Shown here: piece after piece, positions 1 through 8,508 of the stretch
Numbering within the stretch: the first letter of the stretch is position 1
Layout of the letters: each line of letters starts with the position of its first letter
Source of the DNA: Enterobacter cloacae
GTDB lineage: Bacteria; Pseudomonadota; Gammaproteobacteria; Enterobacterales; Enterobacteriaceae
NCBI GenBank assembly: GCA_014169315.1
Contig: AP022133.1
Coordinates: 1,612,001-1,676,000 of the forward strand
Length of the DNA: 64,000 nucleotides
Direction of reading: 5' to 3'
The notes under the pieces: generated by a model
Told to the model about the DNA's origin: nothing
The model's database searches: none
Seen by the model: the letters and a program-made list of their open reading frames with translations, nothing else
Translations under genes and position numbers: made by a program

Positions 1-659
1 CTGCACCGGGAACGGAGATCCTCGCCGTGTGCCCGGGGGAAGGTGTGCCCTCTATCGAAGGTCACTTCGATGAAGCTATTGCTGCCGTGGGCGTCCTCGA
101 ACAGATCAAAAAAGGCAGGCAGCAGGGTGTGGACGGTCACGTTATCGCCTGCTTTGGCGATCCGGGTTTGCTGGCGGCGCGTGAGCTGGCGCAAGGACCG
201 GTCATCGGTATCGCTGAAGCGGCCATGCATATGGCGACGATGGTGGCGACACGTTTTTCTGTTGTGACCACACTGCCGCGCACGCTGATTATCGCCCGCC
301 ATCTGCTGCATCAGTATGGTTTTCAGAACCACTGTGCTGCCCTGCACGCCATTGATCTCCCGGTGCTGGCACTGGAAGACGGTAGCGGTCTGGCGCAAGA
401 GAAGGTGCGGGCCCGTTGTATTCAGGCACTGAAAGAGGATGGCTGCGGGGCGATTGTACTGGGTTGTGGTGGCATGGCGACGCTGGCGCAGGAGCTGACG
501 CGTGAGCTGCATGTTCCTGTCATCGATGGCGTCAGTGCGGCGGTGAAAATGGTCGAATCGCTGGTGGCGCTGGGGCTGTCAACCAGCAAGCACGGCGATC
601 TGGCGTTCCCGGAGAACAAAGCGTTAAGCGGTAAATTTCAGACATTGAATTCATTTTAA
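1..659 (+). CDS. hpxA: Allantoin racemase HpxA (5' end outside window)
   Basis: Racemases of this Asp/Glu/hydantoin racemase group interconvert R- and S-allantoin so that both enantiomers can be degraded. The open frame runs from the window edge (first full codon at base 3), so the N-terminus is missing. What remains includes a cysteine in the ACFGDPG stretch and a second in VLGCGGM; paired cysteines acting as the two acid/base residues are the hallmark of the family. The product fits a racemase of about 240 aa that has lost its first 25-30 residues to the window edge. The allantoinase gene starts 17 nt downstream on the same strand, so the two steps are probably co-transcribed. The hpx assignment rests on this context plus the motifs. 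Confidence 0.88.
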   Translation, partial: APGTEILAVCPGEGVPSIEGHFDEAIAAVGVLEQIKKGRQQGVDGHVIACFGDPGLLAARELAQGPVIGIAEAAMHMATMVATRFSVVTTLPRTLIIARHLLHQYGFQNHCAALHAIDLPVLALEDGSGLAQEKVRARCIQALKEDGCGAIVLGCGGMATLAQELTRELHVPVIDGVSAAVKMVESLVALGLSTSKHGDLAFPENKALSGKFQTLNSF

Positions 660-676
660 TTTTGAGGGGGCTGGTG

Positions 677-1609
677 ATGGCGCTTTTTGAACCGAATTAC
701 CCGCGCGATCTGCGTGGATACGCGGGCAACCCGCCGCATGCGCAGTGGCCGCAGCAGGCGAGAATTGCCGTGCAGTTTGTTCTTAATTACGAAGAAGGTG
801 CAGAAAACCATGTGCTGCACGGCGATGCCGGGTCAGAGCAATTCCTCTCGGACATCATCGGCGCGGCCAGTTACCCGGACAAACATATGTCGATGGACTC
901 CCTCTACGAATACGGCAGCCGTGCCGGGTTCTGGCGGATCCACAACGAATTCAAAAAACGCGGACTGCCGCTGACGGTCTTTGGCGTGGCGATGGCGCTG
1001 GCGCGTCATCCTGATATCGTGGAGGCGATCAAAGCGGCAGATTACGACGTGGCCAGCCACGGCTGGCGCTGGATCCACTATCAGAATATGGATATCCACC
1101 AGGAGCGTGAGCATCTGCAAAAGGCGGTGCACGTCCTGACCGATCTGTTTGGCAAACCGCCAACCGGCTGGTACACCGGGCGCGACAGCCCCCACACCCG
1201 TCAGCTGGTGGCAGAGCACGGCGGCTTTGACTACGACAGCGACTATTATGGCGACGATTTACCCTTCTGGACGGAAGTGACGTGCAGCGATGGCACCCGC
1301 AAACCGCACCTGATTGTGCCTTATACGCTCGATGCGAACGACATGCGCTTTGCGACCGCACAGGGGTTTAATACTGCCGAACAGTTTTATACCTATCTGA
1401 AAGACAGTTTTGATGTGCTGTATGAAGAGGGAGAGAGTGCGCCGAAGATGATGTCCATCGGCATGCACTGCCGTCTGCTGGGGCGTCCGGGGCGTTTTCG
1501 CGCGCTGCAGCGGTTCCTCGATTATATTCAGCAGCACGATCGGGTGTGGGTCTGTACCCGCCAGCAGATTGCCGATCACTGGCGGGACGTGCATCCGTTT
1601 AACAAATAG
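677..1609 (+). CDS. hpxB: Allantoinase, polysaccharide-deacetylase fold (PuuE/HpxB)
   Basis: Predicted to hydrolyse allantoin to allantoate in the cytosol. It belongs to the metal-independent allantoinase type built on the polysaccharide deacetylase (NodB) fold, not the amidohydrolase type. The 310-aa protein starts with a PNYPRDLRGYAG stretch typical of PuuE and contains FVLNYEEGAE near the N-terminus, the SHGWRW motif around residue 125 and a GWYTGRDSPHTR motif around 165. I chose ATG 677 because a GAGGGGG ribosome-binding site lies about 6 nt upstream; the frame also has a TTG at 662. It follows hpxA closely and converges on hpxZ, which ends 23 nt away on the other strand. Confidence 0.9.
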   Translation: MALFEPNYPRDLRGYAGNPPHAQWPQQARIAVQFVLNYEEGAENHVLHGDAGSEQFLSDIIGAASYPDKHMSMDSLYEYGSRAGFWRIHNEFKKRGLPLTVFGVAMALARHPDIVEAIKAADYDVASHGWRWIHYQNMDIHQEREHLQKAVHVLTDLFGKPPTGWYTGRDSPHTRQLVAEHGGFDYDSDYYGDDLPFWTEVTCSDGTRKPHLIVPYTLDANDMRFATAQGFNTAEQFYTYLKDSFDVLYEEGESAPKMMSIGMHCRLLGRPGRFRALQRFLDYIQQHDRVWVCTRQQIADHWRDVHPFNK

Positions 1610-1632
1610 CGGTGGGTTTTGCCGGGTAGCGG

Positions 1633-2028
1633 CTACGCCTGTGACATCAAACTCACCTGCGCGGCCACAATCCGCCACCCGTACGGAAACCGCACCCACG
1701 TTTGCTGCTGGCGACCAATCCTTTCTGTCCCTTCGCGGGTAAATTCGGTGCTGCACACGGCATAATCTTCCCCAAAGGTGGTGATCACCGTATGGCGTAA
1801 CGTCCGCAGTAGCCCGGCGGACGGACGTGCGGCGCGAAAGGCGCGGATCTCATCAATACCGTACAGGTTTTCTCCTGCCCCCAGGCGTACGGTATTTTTA
1901 TCGTGCCAGAACAGTTCATCCAGTACCGCGATGTTATTGCTCACCAGTGCGTCTTCATAGCGGTAAAAGGCCGCCGTGACTTCAGCAACCACCCACGGGC
2001 GATTAACGTCATCGTGGTTTATCATCAT
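1633..2028 (-). CDS. hpxZ: HpxZ, SnoaL/NTF2-like small protein (AtzH-like)
   Basis: A 131-aa protein of the DUF3225/SnoaL-like family, the last gene of the hpxWXYZ operon. The fold is a cone-shaped NTF2-like barrel; residues RYEDALVSNN near the start and the WRIVAAQVSLM C-terminus are typical. Its start overlaps the hpxY stop as ATGA, which points to translational coupling. The order amidase, small DUF4089 protein and SnoaL-like protein matches AtzE-AtzG-AtzH of the cyanuric acid pathway, where AtzH has been assigned an amidase-type activity. The exact reaction of HpxZ in the oxalurate/oxamate branch cannot be read from sequence. Confidence 0.82.
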   Translation of the reverse strand: MMINHDDVNRPWVVAEVTAAFYRYEDALVSNNIAVLDELFWHDKNTVRLGAGENLYGIDEIRAFRAARPSAGLLRTLRHTVITTFGEDYAVCSTEFTREGTERIGRQQQTWVRFPYGWRIVAAQVSLMSQA

Positions 2029-3419
2029 GCAATCTCCGCAGGACGGGCATCGGTTATGCCACGCTCTTCCAGTACCCGCGCCACCCGCAGACAGGCCTGT
2101 TCATTAAACGGCGCAGCAATCAGCTGCAGGCCAATGGGTGCGCCCTGCGCAGTACGCAACGGGACGGTAGTGACGGGCAAACCTAAAAATGAAATCGGTT
2201 GAGTGAGCATCCCCATGCTGGCCCGAACCGGCAGCGGTTGTCCGTTAATTTCCATCATCTGCTCGCCAATCAGCGTGGCGCTGCGCGGTGTCGCCGGGGC
2301 GATCAGCACGTCGGCCCGGGAAAATAACGCCTTAAACGCCAGCCTGGCGTGGGTGCGGAAACGCTGCGCCTGAATATACCAGGCAGAAGGGATCATGGAG
2401 CCTGCCAACAGCCGTTCCCGGGAGTGAGGCTCAAAGCGTTCAGGCTGGCTGCGAAGCAGGGGCAGATACTGATTTCCCCCTTCGGATGCGCTGATGATAA
2501 ACGCTGCCGAACGGGCAAGTTCTGCATCGGAGAACTGCAGCTCATCCTGCACTTCGAGCGCCTTCGCGACCCGCGCTACGGCTTCGCGGGCATCATTATC
2601 ACACCAGGTGTTGAAATAGCCACCGAGCACCGCGCAGCGCAGCCCATCCTGCCCGCGATCAAGTAAGGACCGCGTCTGCTCGCGCGAGCTGTCGGCCTGA
2701 AAACCGTCGCTGGTATCACGCCCCTGAAGTGCATCGTACACGGACGCCAGATCGCTAATGCGACGGGCAAACGGCCCGATATGATCGAGGCTTGCGACAA
2801 ACGGATGGCTACCGGAACGTGACAAGCGGCCAAACGTGGGCTTTAACCCGAATATCCCGCACAGGGAGGCCGGAACGCGAATCGATCCGTTGGTATCGGT
2901 GCCCAGTGAAAAATGGACCAGCCCGGCGGCAACCGCGGCGGCAGATCCTCCGGACGATCCTCCCGCAATGCGTGCCAGGTCGTGCGGGTTGTGCGTTGCG
3001 CCGTAGTGGCTGTTTTCGGTGGTAAACCCGTAGGCGTAGGCATCCATATTGACCATTCCCGAAAGTAGCCCTCCCGCGCTGTGCAGCTGGCGCACTGCAA
3101 AACTGTCAGTGGCGGCGACCGGGCGCTGGCTGAACAGCTCTGCTCCGGCGAGGGTGGTATGTCCGGCAACGTCAAACAGGTTTTTCACCGCGTAGGGGAC
3201 ACCCGCCAGCGGTGGCAAAGGGCGCTTTTCCCGACGCAATGTATCGATGTTGTTGGCCTCGGCCAGCATTCGCTCTTCGGTGATCGTTGTCCATGCGTTG
3301 AGCTGCGGGTGAGTGCGTGTTATCGCATCCAGCGTATGGCGGGCTATCTCATGGGCGCTCAGGTCTCCAGCACTCAGTGCCTGCTGGATAGCGCTGATAC
3401 TCATCTCGTGTAGCGTCAT
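2025..3419 (-). CDS. hpxY: HpxY, AtzE-family amidase
   Basis: A 464-aa amidase-signature enzyme predicted to hydrolyse a small amide made during allantoin/oxalurate breakdown. The catalytic Ser-cisSer-Lys triad can be located: Lys in PYAVKNLFD (about residue 79), then the Gly/Ser-rich [14 protein letters not shown] segment and the nucleophile region [15 protein letters not shown] (about 170-185). Length and an N-terminus beginning MTLHEMS... fit the AtzE group. It overlaps hpxX upstream and hpxZ downstream by 4 nt each, so it lies inside a tightly coupled operon. AtzE-type enzymes need a small AtzG partner, here presumably HpxX. Confidence 0.88.
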   Translation of the reverse strand: MTLHEMSISAIQQALSAGDLSAHEIARHTLDAITRTHPQLNAWTTITEERMLAEANNIDTLRREKRPLPPLAGVPYAVKNLFDVAGHTTLAGAELFSQRPVAATDSFAVRQLHSAGGLLSGMVNMDAYAYGFTTENSHYGATHNPHDLARIAGGSSGGSAAAVAAGLVHFSLGTDTNGSIRVPASLCGIFGLKPTFGRLSRSGSHPFVASLDHIGPFARRISDLASVYDALQGRDTSDGFQADSSREQTRSLLDRGQDGLRCAVLGGYFNTWCDNDAREAVARVAKALEVQDELQFSDAELARSAAFIISASEGGNQYLPLLRSQPERFEPHSRERLLAGSMIPSAWYIQAQRFRTHARLAFKALFSRADVLIAPATPRSATLIGEQMMEINGQPLPVRASMGMLTQPISFLGLPVTTVPLRTAQGAPIGLQLIAAPFNEQACLRVARVLEERGITDARPAEIA

Positions 3420-3604
3420 GCTTTGTATACTCCTGCTATCTCCAGACGGTCATCGAGCGGCAGCGCCATCAGCGGGGCGGCCATGCAGGCAATGCGGTTG
3501 AACTGAAGCTGAAGCTCTGCGCGGCGGGCGTCATCCAGTTCAATGTCAAGAACGGACTCCATCTGAGCAAGATATGCACTCCAGTCGGGCTGTGTGGTAT
3601 TCAT
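3416..3604 (-). CDS. hpxX: HpxX, DUF4089 small partner of the amidase
   Basis: A 62-aa acidic helical protein of the DUF4089 (AtzG-like) type, which forms a complex with an AtzE-family amidase. The sequence shows the ...YLAQMESVLDIELDD core followed by ARRAELQLQFNRIACMA, the usual two-helix pattern. ATG 3604 was chosen over the longer open frame because GAGGAG precedes it at good spacing and the start lies 10 nt after the hpxW stop. It overlaps hpxY by 4 nt. Small size makes the family call depend partly on context. Confidence 0.85.
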   Translation of the reverse strand: MNTTQPDWSAYLAQMESVLDIELDDARRAELQLQFNRIACMAAPLMALPLDDRLEIAGVYKA

Positions 3605-3614
3605 CGTGATCTCC

Positions 3615-5198
3615 TCAGAATCCGGCGGCGGAGCCGTTGCTGCGCGGGTCAAATGCCCCTTCGAACAGGCCGTCAGCGTGGCGGACTATCGCCCCTGCGT
3701 GGCCCATGACTTCGCTAAAGTCCGGGTATATTTCCACGTCGTGGCCCAGCGCGTTTAAACGGGTGAGAGTGTGTGATGAGAAGCGACCTTCGAGTTTTAA
3801 GGTGTCGGAGGTTTGCCCCCATGTGCGCCCCAGCAACCAGCGCGGGCGGGTGACGCTCTCCTGCAGCGGCACACCCTGCACCACATAGCGGGTAAACAGT
3901 GCTGCCTGGGTTTGCGGCTGTCCGTCCCCGCCCATTGATCCGTAAACCATCACGCGGCCATCGTTCAGGCGTGCGGCTGCCGGGTTCAGGGTATGGAACG
4001 GTTGCTTGCCCGGTGCGAGCGCCAGAAGATGGTCGGGGTTGAGGCTGAACGAGGCTCCCCGGTTTTGCCAGACTATCCCGGTATCGGGCAGAACCACACC
4101 GCTGCCGAACTCGTGGTAAATACTCTGGATAAACGAAACGGCAAGACCGCTGTTATCCATTACGCCCATCCACACCGTATCACCAGGGCCTTTGCCCATC
4201 CCCCACGGCGCAGCCTGGCTGTCGTCAATCTTGTCAGCGAGCGCCTGAAGGGGAGCGGATCCCAGCAGGCTCTGGATATCGGTTTTCAGCTGGCGTGGAT
4301 CGGTGATGTGGGCATCGCGCAGACCAAAGGCCAGTTTGGTGGCTTCCACGATGCGGTGAACGGTCATTGCCTCGTCGGCATCGGCCATCGCCAGACGGTC
4401 GGTTATCCCCAGGATCGCCAGAGACACCAGCCCCTGCGTCGGAGGAGCCAGGTTCCAGACCTCTCCTTGCTGGTGTTGCAATTTCAGCGGTGTGGTTCGT
4501 CGCGCAACGTGCTGGTTTAAGTCCGCAAGCGTAACGGGAAGACCCAGCTTCGCCATACCCTGCGCCAGACATTCGGCCAGCGGACCGCGATAAAAACTGT
4601 CCAGACCCTCTTCAGCCAGGCGCTTTAGGGTCGAGGCGAGAGCCGGTTGGTAAAAACGGCTTCCGGCTTGCGGCGGCTTACCGTCTACCAGCCAGGTTTC
4701 CGCAAAGCCGGGTATGTCTTTAAGTTCGTCGAATTTGCTGGCCGTGGCGCTGGCCTGGGAAGCCGTGACCGGCGTGCCGTTCTGCGCATAATCAATGGCG
4801 TCCGCCAGCAGGCGAGCCAGCGGCAGCGCGTTGCCGGTCAGTGCGTGTGAAACCTTCAGCGCATCGTCCCAGCCGCTGACAGTTCCGGCCACGGTCAGCG
4901 CCGCGCGGGGACCGCGATGGGGGATCTGCGTCAGGTCGCTATAGGCGGCAAGCGTGGCCAGTGAACCTGCCGCACCGCTGGCGTCAATGGCAATCGGTTC
5001 ACCGTCTGGCGGCACGATGAGCCAGAAGCCATCTCCCCCGAGGCCGTTCATATGAGGGTAAACCACGGCAATGGTGGCAGCGGCAGCCACCATTGCTTCA
5101 ATTGCACTCCCGCCTTCACGCAGGACAGCCAGCGCGCTCTGGCTGGCAAGATGATGGGGAGCAACGGCCATTCCGTGTGTACAGACATTACTTTGCAT
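3615..5198 (-). CDS. hpxW: HpxW, gamma-glutamyltransferase-like oxamate amidohydrolase
   Basis: An N-terminal-nucleophile hydrolase of the gamma-glutamyltransferase superfamily; the Klebsiella HpxW homologue has been described as an oxamate amidohydrolase. The 527-aa precursor should cleave itself into two chains just before the Thr of the GPGDTVWMGV motif; I count this as Thr341. Other family marks are SAIEAMVAAA near residue 31, NGLGGDGFW near 51 and the glycine-rich SMGGDGQPQTQ near the C-terminal third. It is first in the hpxWXYZ operon and is transcribed away from hpxU across a 154-bp gap that holds candidate operators. No secretion signal is seen, so a cytosolic role is likely. Confidence 0.88.
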   Translation of the reverse strand: MQSNVCTHGMAVAPHHLASQSALAVLREGGSAIEAMVAAAATIAVVYPHMNGLGGDGFWLIVPPDGEPIAIDASGAAGSLATLAAYSDLTQIPHRGPRAALTVAGTVSGWDDALKVSHALTGNALPLARLLADAIDYAQNGTPVTASQASATASKFDELKDIPGFAETWLVDGKPPQAGSRFYQPALASTLKRLAEEGLDSFYRGPLAECLAQGMAKLGLPVTLADLNQHVARRTTPLKLQHQQGEVWNLAPPTQGLVSLAILGITDRLAMADADEAMTVHRIVEATKLAFGLRDAHITDPRQLKTDIQSLLGSAPLQALADKIDDSQAAPWGMGKGPGDTVWMGVMDNSGLAVSFIQSIYHEFGSGVVLPDTGIVWQNRGASFSLNPDHLLALAPGKQPFHTLNPAAARLNDGRVMVYGSMGGDGQPQTQAALFTRYVVQGVPLQESVTRPRWLLGRTWGQTSDTLKLEGRFSSHTLTRLNALGHDVEIYPDFSEVMGHAGAIVRHADGLFEGAFDPRSNGSAAGF

Positions 5199-5352
5199 GG
5201 AGAGTCCTCGTAACCCAAAGAGTTACAAGGCATTGCAAAAGCTGTTCCAGTTATGAATGAAAAGTTTCATGTCAGTCATCACGCATCTTTTTAATAAGCT
5301 GGCATGCATAATGAAAGGTATAGTTGGGTGAAACAAAAGTTACAGAGGCTTT
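5199..5352. promoter_or_regulatory. Divergent hpxW/hpxU control region with TGAAA-type operators
   Basis: The gap between the divergent hpxW and hpxU genes holds a perfect palindrome TGAAAAGTTTCA at 5258-5269 and a related site TGAAACAAAAGT at 5329-5340, just upstream of hpxU. The same TGAAACAAAAG word recurs, inverted, before the transporter operon at 6361-6371. RpiR-type repressors typically bind GAAA-containing inverted repeats, so these are candidate HpxU sites. This is inference from motif sharing; no binding was tested. Confidence 0.5.
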
Positions 5353-6192
5353 ATGGAACAGCTTGATGAACGTCTGAAAGGGCAGTATGCGTCATTGTCA
5401 CCGCAGGAGCAGCGCGTGGCTGATTTTATTTTCGATCACTTTGACGACCTTATTAGCTACAACAGCGCTGAGCTGGCGCAGCTGAGTGGGGTGTCAAAAG
5501 CCACGGTAAGCCGTCTGTTTAAGCGTCTGGGCTATGAGAAGTATAAGGACATGCGTGACGAGCTGCGCACGCTGCGCCAGAGCGGTATGCCGTTGACCGA
5601 TAACCGGGATGCAGTGCAGGGCAACACGCTACTGGCGCGTCACTATAAGCAGGAGATGGCGAACCTGACCCAGTGGGTGAATGCCCTGGATGCACAGCAG
5701 TTTGCCGACGCGATGGCCTGTATGGTTAAGGCGCGGCGGATTGTGATAATCGGAATGCGAAATGCTTATCCTGCGGCGCTACACCTGCGTCAGCAGCTGT
5801 TGCAGGCGCGCGGCCAGGTCCTGGTATTGCCGCAGCCGGGGCAAAGTCTGAGTGAAGAGCTGGTGGATTTAACCGCCGACGATCTGGTGGTGATGATGGC
5901 CTTTCGTCGCCGTCCGCGCATTATTCGCCCGCTGCTACAGCAGCTTCAGGACAGCGGTATTCCGGTTTTGCTGATGTGTGAGCCACAGGCTCACAGTCTG
6001 TTTCCGCTGGCAAACTGGCAGCTGTGCGCCCCGCTGGACAGCGTCTCGGCCTATGACAGCTATTCCTCAGTCAATAGCCTGATTAACCTGCTGGCCAACG
6101 CTTTCCTGCATGAAATTCTTGATAAAGGACGTCCGCGCATTCATGAGATTGCCTCACTGTACCAGCAACTGGATGAGCTGGAGCAACGATAA
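5353..6192 (+). CDS. hpxU: RpiR-family transcriptional regulator HpxU
   Basis: A 279-aa regulator with an N-terminal RpiR helix-turn-helix (residues 1-77; SPQEQRVADFIFDHFDD followed by AELAQLSGVSKATVSRLFKRLGY) and a C-terminal SIS sugar-isomerase-like sensor domain (about 110-250; IVIIGMRNAYPAAL, DDLVVMMAFRR). In Klebsiella an RpiR-type repressor named HpxU has been reported to control allantoate catabolism genes, and the position here between hpxWXYZ and the transporter/hpxJK operon matches that. The effector is unknown from sequence. A strong terminator follows, so it is probably a single-gene transcript. Confidence 0.88.
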   Translation: MEQLDERLKGQYASLSPQEQRVADFIFDHFDDLISYNSAELAQLSGVSKATVSRLFKRLGYEKYKDMRDELRTLRQSGMPLTDNRDAVQGNTLLARHYKQEMANLTQWVNALDAQQFADAMACMVKARRIVIIGMRNAYPAALHLRQQLLQARGQVLVLPQPGQSLSEELVDLTADDLVVMMAFRRRPRIIRPLLQQLQDSGIPVLLMCEPQAHSLFPLANWQLCAPLDSVSAYDSYSSVNSLINLLANAFLHEILDKGRPRIHEIASLYQQLDELEQR

Positions 6193-6227
6193 TGGGGCAT
6201 CAGGCTGGTGCTTTGCATTAAATCAGT

Positions 6228-6275
6228 GCAAAAAAACGGGGTGAAAACAGTTTGTGTTTTCACCCCGTTTTCTTT
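6228..6275 (+). terminator. Rho-independent terminator after hpxU
   Basis: A long stem with arms AAAACGGGGTGAAAAC and GTTTTCACCCCGTTTT around a short loop, followed by a T-rich tract. It separates hpxU from the following transporter operon. Confidence 0.85.
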
Positions 6276-6360
6276 TTCTCCGCTATTTACCTGCCATTCA
6301 AACAAATTTTATGGTTTTGCCGTGTCTGGCACATTAGTTGCAAAAGTTAAATTAAAGAAT

Positions 6361-6371
6361 CTTTTGTTTCA
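6361..6371. promoter_or_regulatory. Candidate HpxU operator before the transporter operon
   Basis: CTTTTGTTTCA here is the reverse complement of the TGAAACAAAAG site found upstream of hpxU. It lies 23 nt before the start codon of the solute-binding protein gene, where a repressor would block transcription. Function is inferred only from the shared word. Confidence 0.45.
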
Positions 6372-6394
6372 TGTTAATGTAACGGGTAAACACC

Positions 6395-7177
6395 ATGAAA
6401 AAACTGTTGATTGCACTGGCCGGGGCCGCTTGTCTGTTCACACAACTGCCAGCAAAAGCTGACCAGCTCCAGGATATTGAGAAACGCGGCACCATCCGCA
6501 TTGCCGTCCCGCAGGATTTTCCGCCGTTTGGCTCAGTGGGAACCGACCTCCAGCCGCAGGGCTACGACATCGACATGGCGCGCTATCTGGCAAAGCAGAT
6601 GAAGCTCAGGCTGCAACTGGTGCCGGTAACCAGCGCTAACCGCGTTCCGTATCTGCAAACCGATAAGGTGGATCTGGTTATCTCAAGCCTCGGTAAAAAC
6701 GCTGAACGCGAAAAGGTGATCGATTTTAGCCGCGCCTATGCGCCATTCTTCCTTGGCGTATTTGGCCCGAAAGGGGCGGAGCTGAAAGATGCCACCGCGC
6801 TGAGCGGGAAAACCATTGGCGTGACGCGCGGTGCGGTGGAAGACATGGTGTTGACCAGCCTGGCTCCGAAAGATGCCGAGGTGAAACGCTACGAAGACAA
6901 CAACACCACGCTGTCGGCGTATCTCTCCGGTCAGGTGCAGTATGTGGCTACCGGCAACCTTGTGGTGGCAGCGATTTCACGGCAGAACGCGGATAAAGCC
7001 CCGGTCCCGAGTTTTATGCTGAAAGACTCGCCGTGTTTTATCGGTCTGAAGAAAAACGAACCGGCCCTGAAAGCGAAAGTGGATGCGCTGATTGAGCAGG
7101 GTATCAAGGACGGCACGCTGAATGGACTCTCTGAGCAGTGGCTGAAAGCACCGTTACCGGCAAGCCTTGGCGCATAA
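6395..7177 (+). CDS. hpxF: ABC transporter periplasmic substrate-binding protein (allantoate cluster)
   Basis: A 260-aa polar amino-acid-type (family 3) solute-binding protein. Residues 1-22 are a Sec signal peptide cut after AKA. The mature part starts with the family pattern DIEKRGTIRIAV and continues with YDIDMARYLAK and the KVDLVISSLGKNAEREKVIDFS segment that lines the ligand site. It is the first gene of a run of transporter, aminotransferase and amidohydrolase genes, so the cargo is probably allantoate or a related ureide, not an ordinary amino acid. The name hpxF follows the Klebsiella hpxFGHIJK order as I recall it and is less sure than the function. Confidence 0.82.
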   Translation: MKKLLIALAGAACLFTQLPAKADQLQDIEKRGTIRIAVPQDFPPFGSVGTDLQPQGYDIDMARYLAKQMKLRLQLVPVTSANRVPYLQTDKVDLVISSLGKNAEREKVIDFSRAYAPFFLGVFGPKGAELKDATALSGKTIGVTRGAVEDMVLTSLAPKDAEVKRYEDNNTTLSAYLSGQVQYVATGNLVVAAISRQNADKAPVPSFMLKDSPCFIGLKKNEPALKAKVDALIEQGIKDGTLNGLSEQWLKAPLPASLGA

Positions 7178-7186
7178 GGCCTGTGA

Positions 7187-7852
7187 ATGACAGAACAACT
7201 TCACTTTTCTGCGCTCTGGCCGTACTGGCCGGAGCTGCTGGCAGGACTTTGGATCACCATTCAACTGACGGTGATGGCGACTATCGGCGGGCTGGCGATC
7301 GGTATTTTCGGGGCGGCCATTCGCAGCGGGCGGGCGACGTGGTTCAGCCGGATTTGGGGCGGTTACGTGGAGGTTATCCGCAATACGCCGTTTGTGGTGC
7401 AGCTGTTCTTTATTGTTTTTGGCCTGCCTAACATGGGGCTGAAAATGACGGCGGGTGAAGCGGCGCTGCTGGCGATGGTGGTGAATCTTGGGGCCTACAG
7501 CACCGAAATCATCCGCGCGGGTATTCAGGTCACGCCAAAAGGACAGTGGGAAGCCGGACGTGTGCTGGGGCTAACCCGCTTACAGACCTTTATCCGCGTG
7601 GTACTGCCACCCGCGCTGCAGCGTATTTATCCGGCGCTGGTAAGCCAGTGCATCATCGTGATGCTGGGTTCATCGGTCGTGTCTCAGGTCTCATATGAAG
7701 AGCTGACCTTTGCCGCCAGCCTCATCCAGTCCAGAACGTTTCTGAGCTTTGAGGTGTATCTGGTGACGACCGGGATTTACTTAGTACTGTCGATTACCCT
7801 GCGCCAGCTGATGATGGCGGCAGGACGGAAATGGCTGGGGGTGCAGGCATGA
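7187..7852 (+). CDS. hpxG: Amino-acid-type ABC transporter permease 1
   Basis: A 221-aa inner-membrane permease of the HisM/GlnP type. It has about five hydrophobic segments, the N-terminal LLAGLWITIQLTV signature and the cytoplasmic EAA loop (EIIRAGIQ...GQWEAGRVLGL) that docks the ATPase. It starts 9 nt after the binding-protein gene and overlaps the second permease by 4 nt (ATGA), so the two are likely translated as a pair and form the heterodimeric channel. The symbol is by gene order only. Confidence 0.82.
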   Translation: MTEQLHFSALWPYWPELLAGLWITIQLTVMATIGGLAIGIFGAAIRSGRATWFSRIWGGYVEVIRNTPFVVQLFFIVFGLPNMGLKMTAGEAALLAMVVNLGAYSTEIIRAGIQVTPKGQWEAGRVLGLTRLQTFIRVVLPPALQRIYPALVSQCIIVMLGSSVVSQVSYEELTFAASLIQSRTFLSFEVYLVTTGIYLVLSITLRQLMMAAGRKWLGVQA

Positions 7853-8508
7853 TGACCACCTTTACCGACTGGGACATTATTCGCAACCTGCTGCTCGCCG
7901 GGCGCTGGACGGTGCTGCTGTCGCTGGTGGCGTTTGTCGGCGGAGCGCTGGTGACGCTGCCGCTGTTGCTGCTGCGGCTGACGGGCGGGCGCACGGTAAA
8001 ACGTCTGATCCGCGGCTATATTGAGCTGTTTCAGGGCACACCGCTGCTGATGCAGCTGTTCCTGGCCTTCTTCGGCGTGGCGCTGTTTGGCATCGACGTT
8101 TCGCCGTGGACGGCCGCGTCGCTGGCACTGACGTTCTACACCAGCGCCTTTTTACTCGATATCTGGTTTGGCAGCATTCGGGCACTGCCAAAAGGACAGT
8201 GGGAAGCCTCGCGCTGTCTGGGGCTGAGCTTTGGTCAGACGCTGTTCCGGGTGGTCGCTCCGCAGGCGTTACGCATCGCCATCGCGCCGACGGTTGGTTT
8301 TGCCGTGCAGGTCATCAAGGGTACGGCGCTGGCGTCGATTATCGGTTTTATCGAGTTGACTAAAGCCGGAACGATGCTCACCAACGTGACCTATCAGCCG
8401 TTTAAAGTCTTTGCGCTGGTGGCGCTGGGCTACTTTATTTTGTGTTATCCGCTGTCGCGCTACAGCCGTTATCTGGAGACTCAATTCAATGCCTCTCATC
8501 ACCATTAA
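7849..8508 (+). CDS. hpxH: Amino-acid-type ABC transporter permease 2
   Basis: A 219-aa permease homologous to the preceding one, with the same LLLAGRWTVLLSLVAF start, a GYIELFQGTPLLMQLF motif and an EAA loop (GSIRALPKGQWEASRCLGL). The start chosen is ATG 7849, which overlaps the preceding stop codon; the frame is open a little further upstream. The downstream ATPase begins 20 nt inside its 3' end in another frame, again pointing to tight coupling. It completes the membrane part of the presumed allantoate/ureide importer. Confidence 0.82.
   Translation: MMTTFTDWDIIRNLLLAGRWTVLLSLVAFVGGALVTLPLLLLRLTGGRTVKRLIRGYIELFQGTPLLMQLFLAFFGVALFGIDVSPWTAASLALTFYTSAFLLDIWFGSIRALPKGQWEASRCLGLSFGQTLFRVVAPQALRIAIAPTVGFAVQVIKGTALASIIGFIELTKAGTMLTNVTYQPFKVFALVALGYFILCYPLSRYSRYLETQFNASHHH

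Noticed and set aside
1029..1756. Minus-strand frames within hpxB
   Set aside because: Shadows of hpxB; no coding features.
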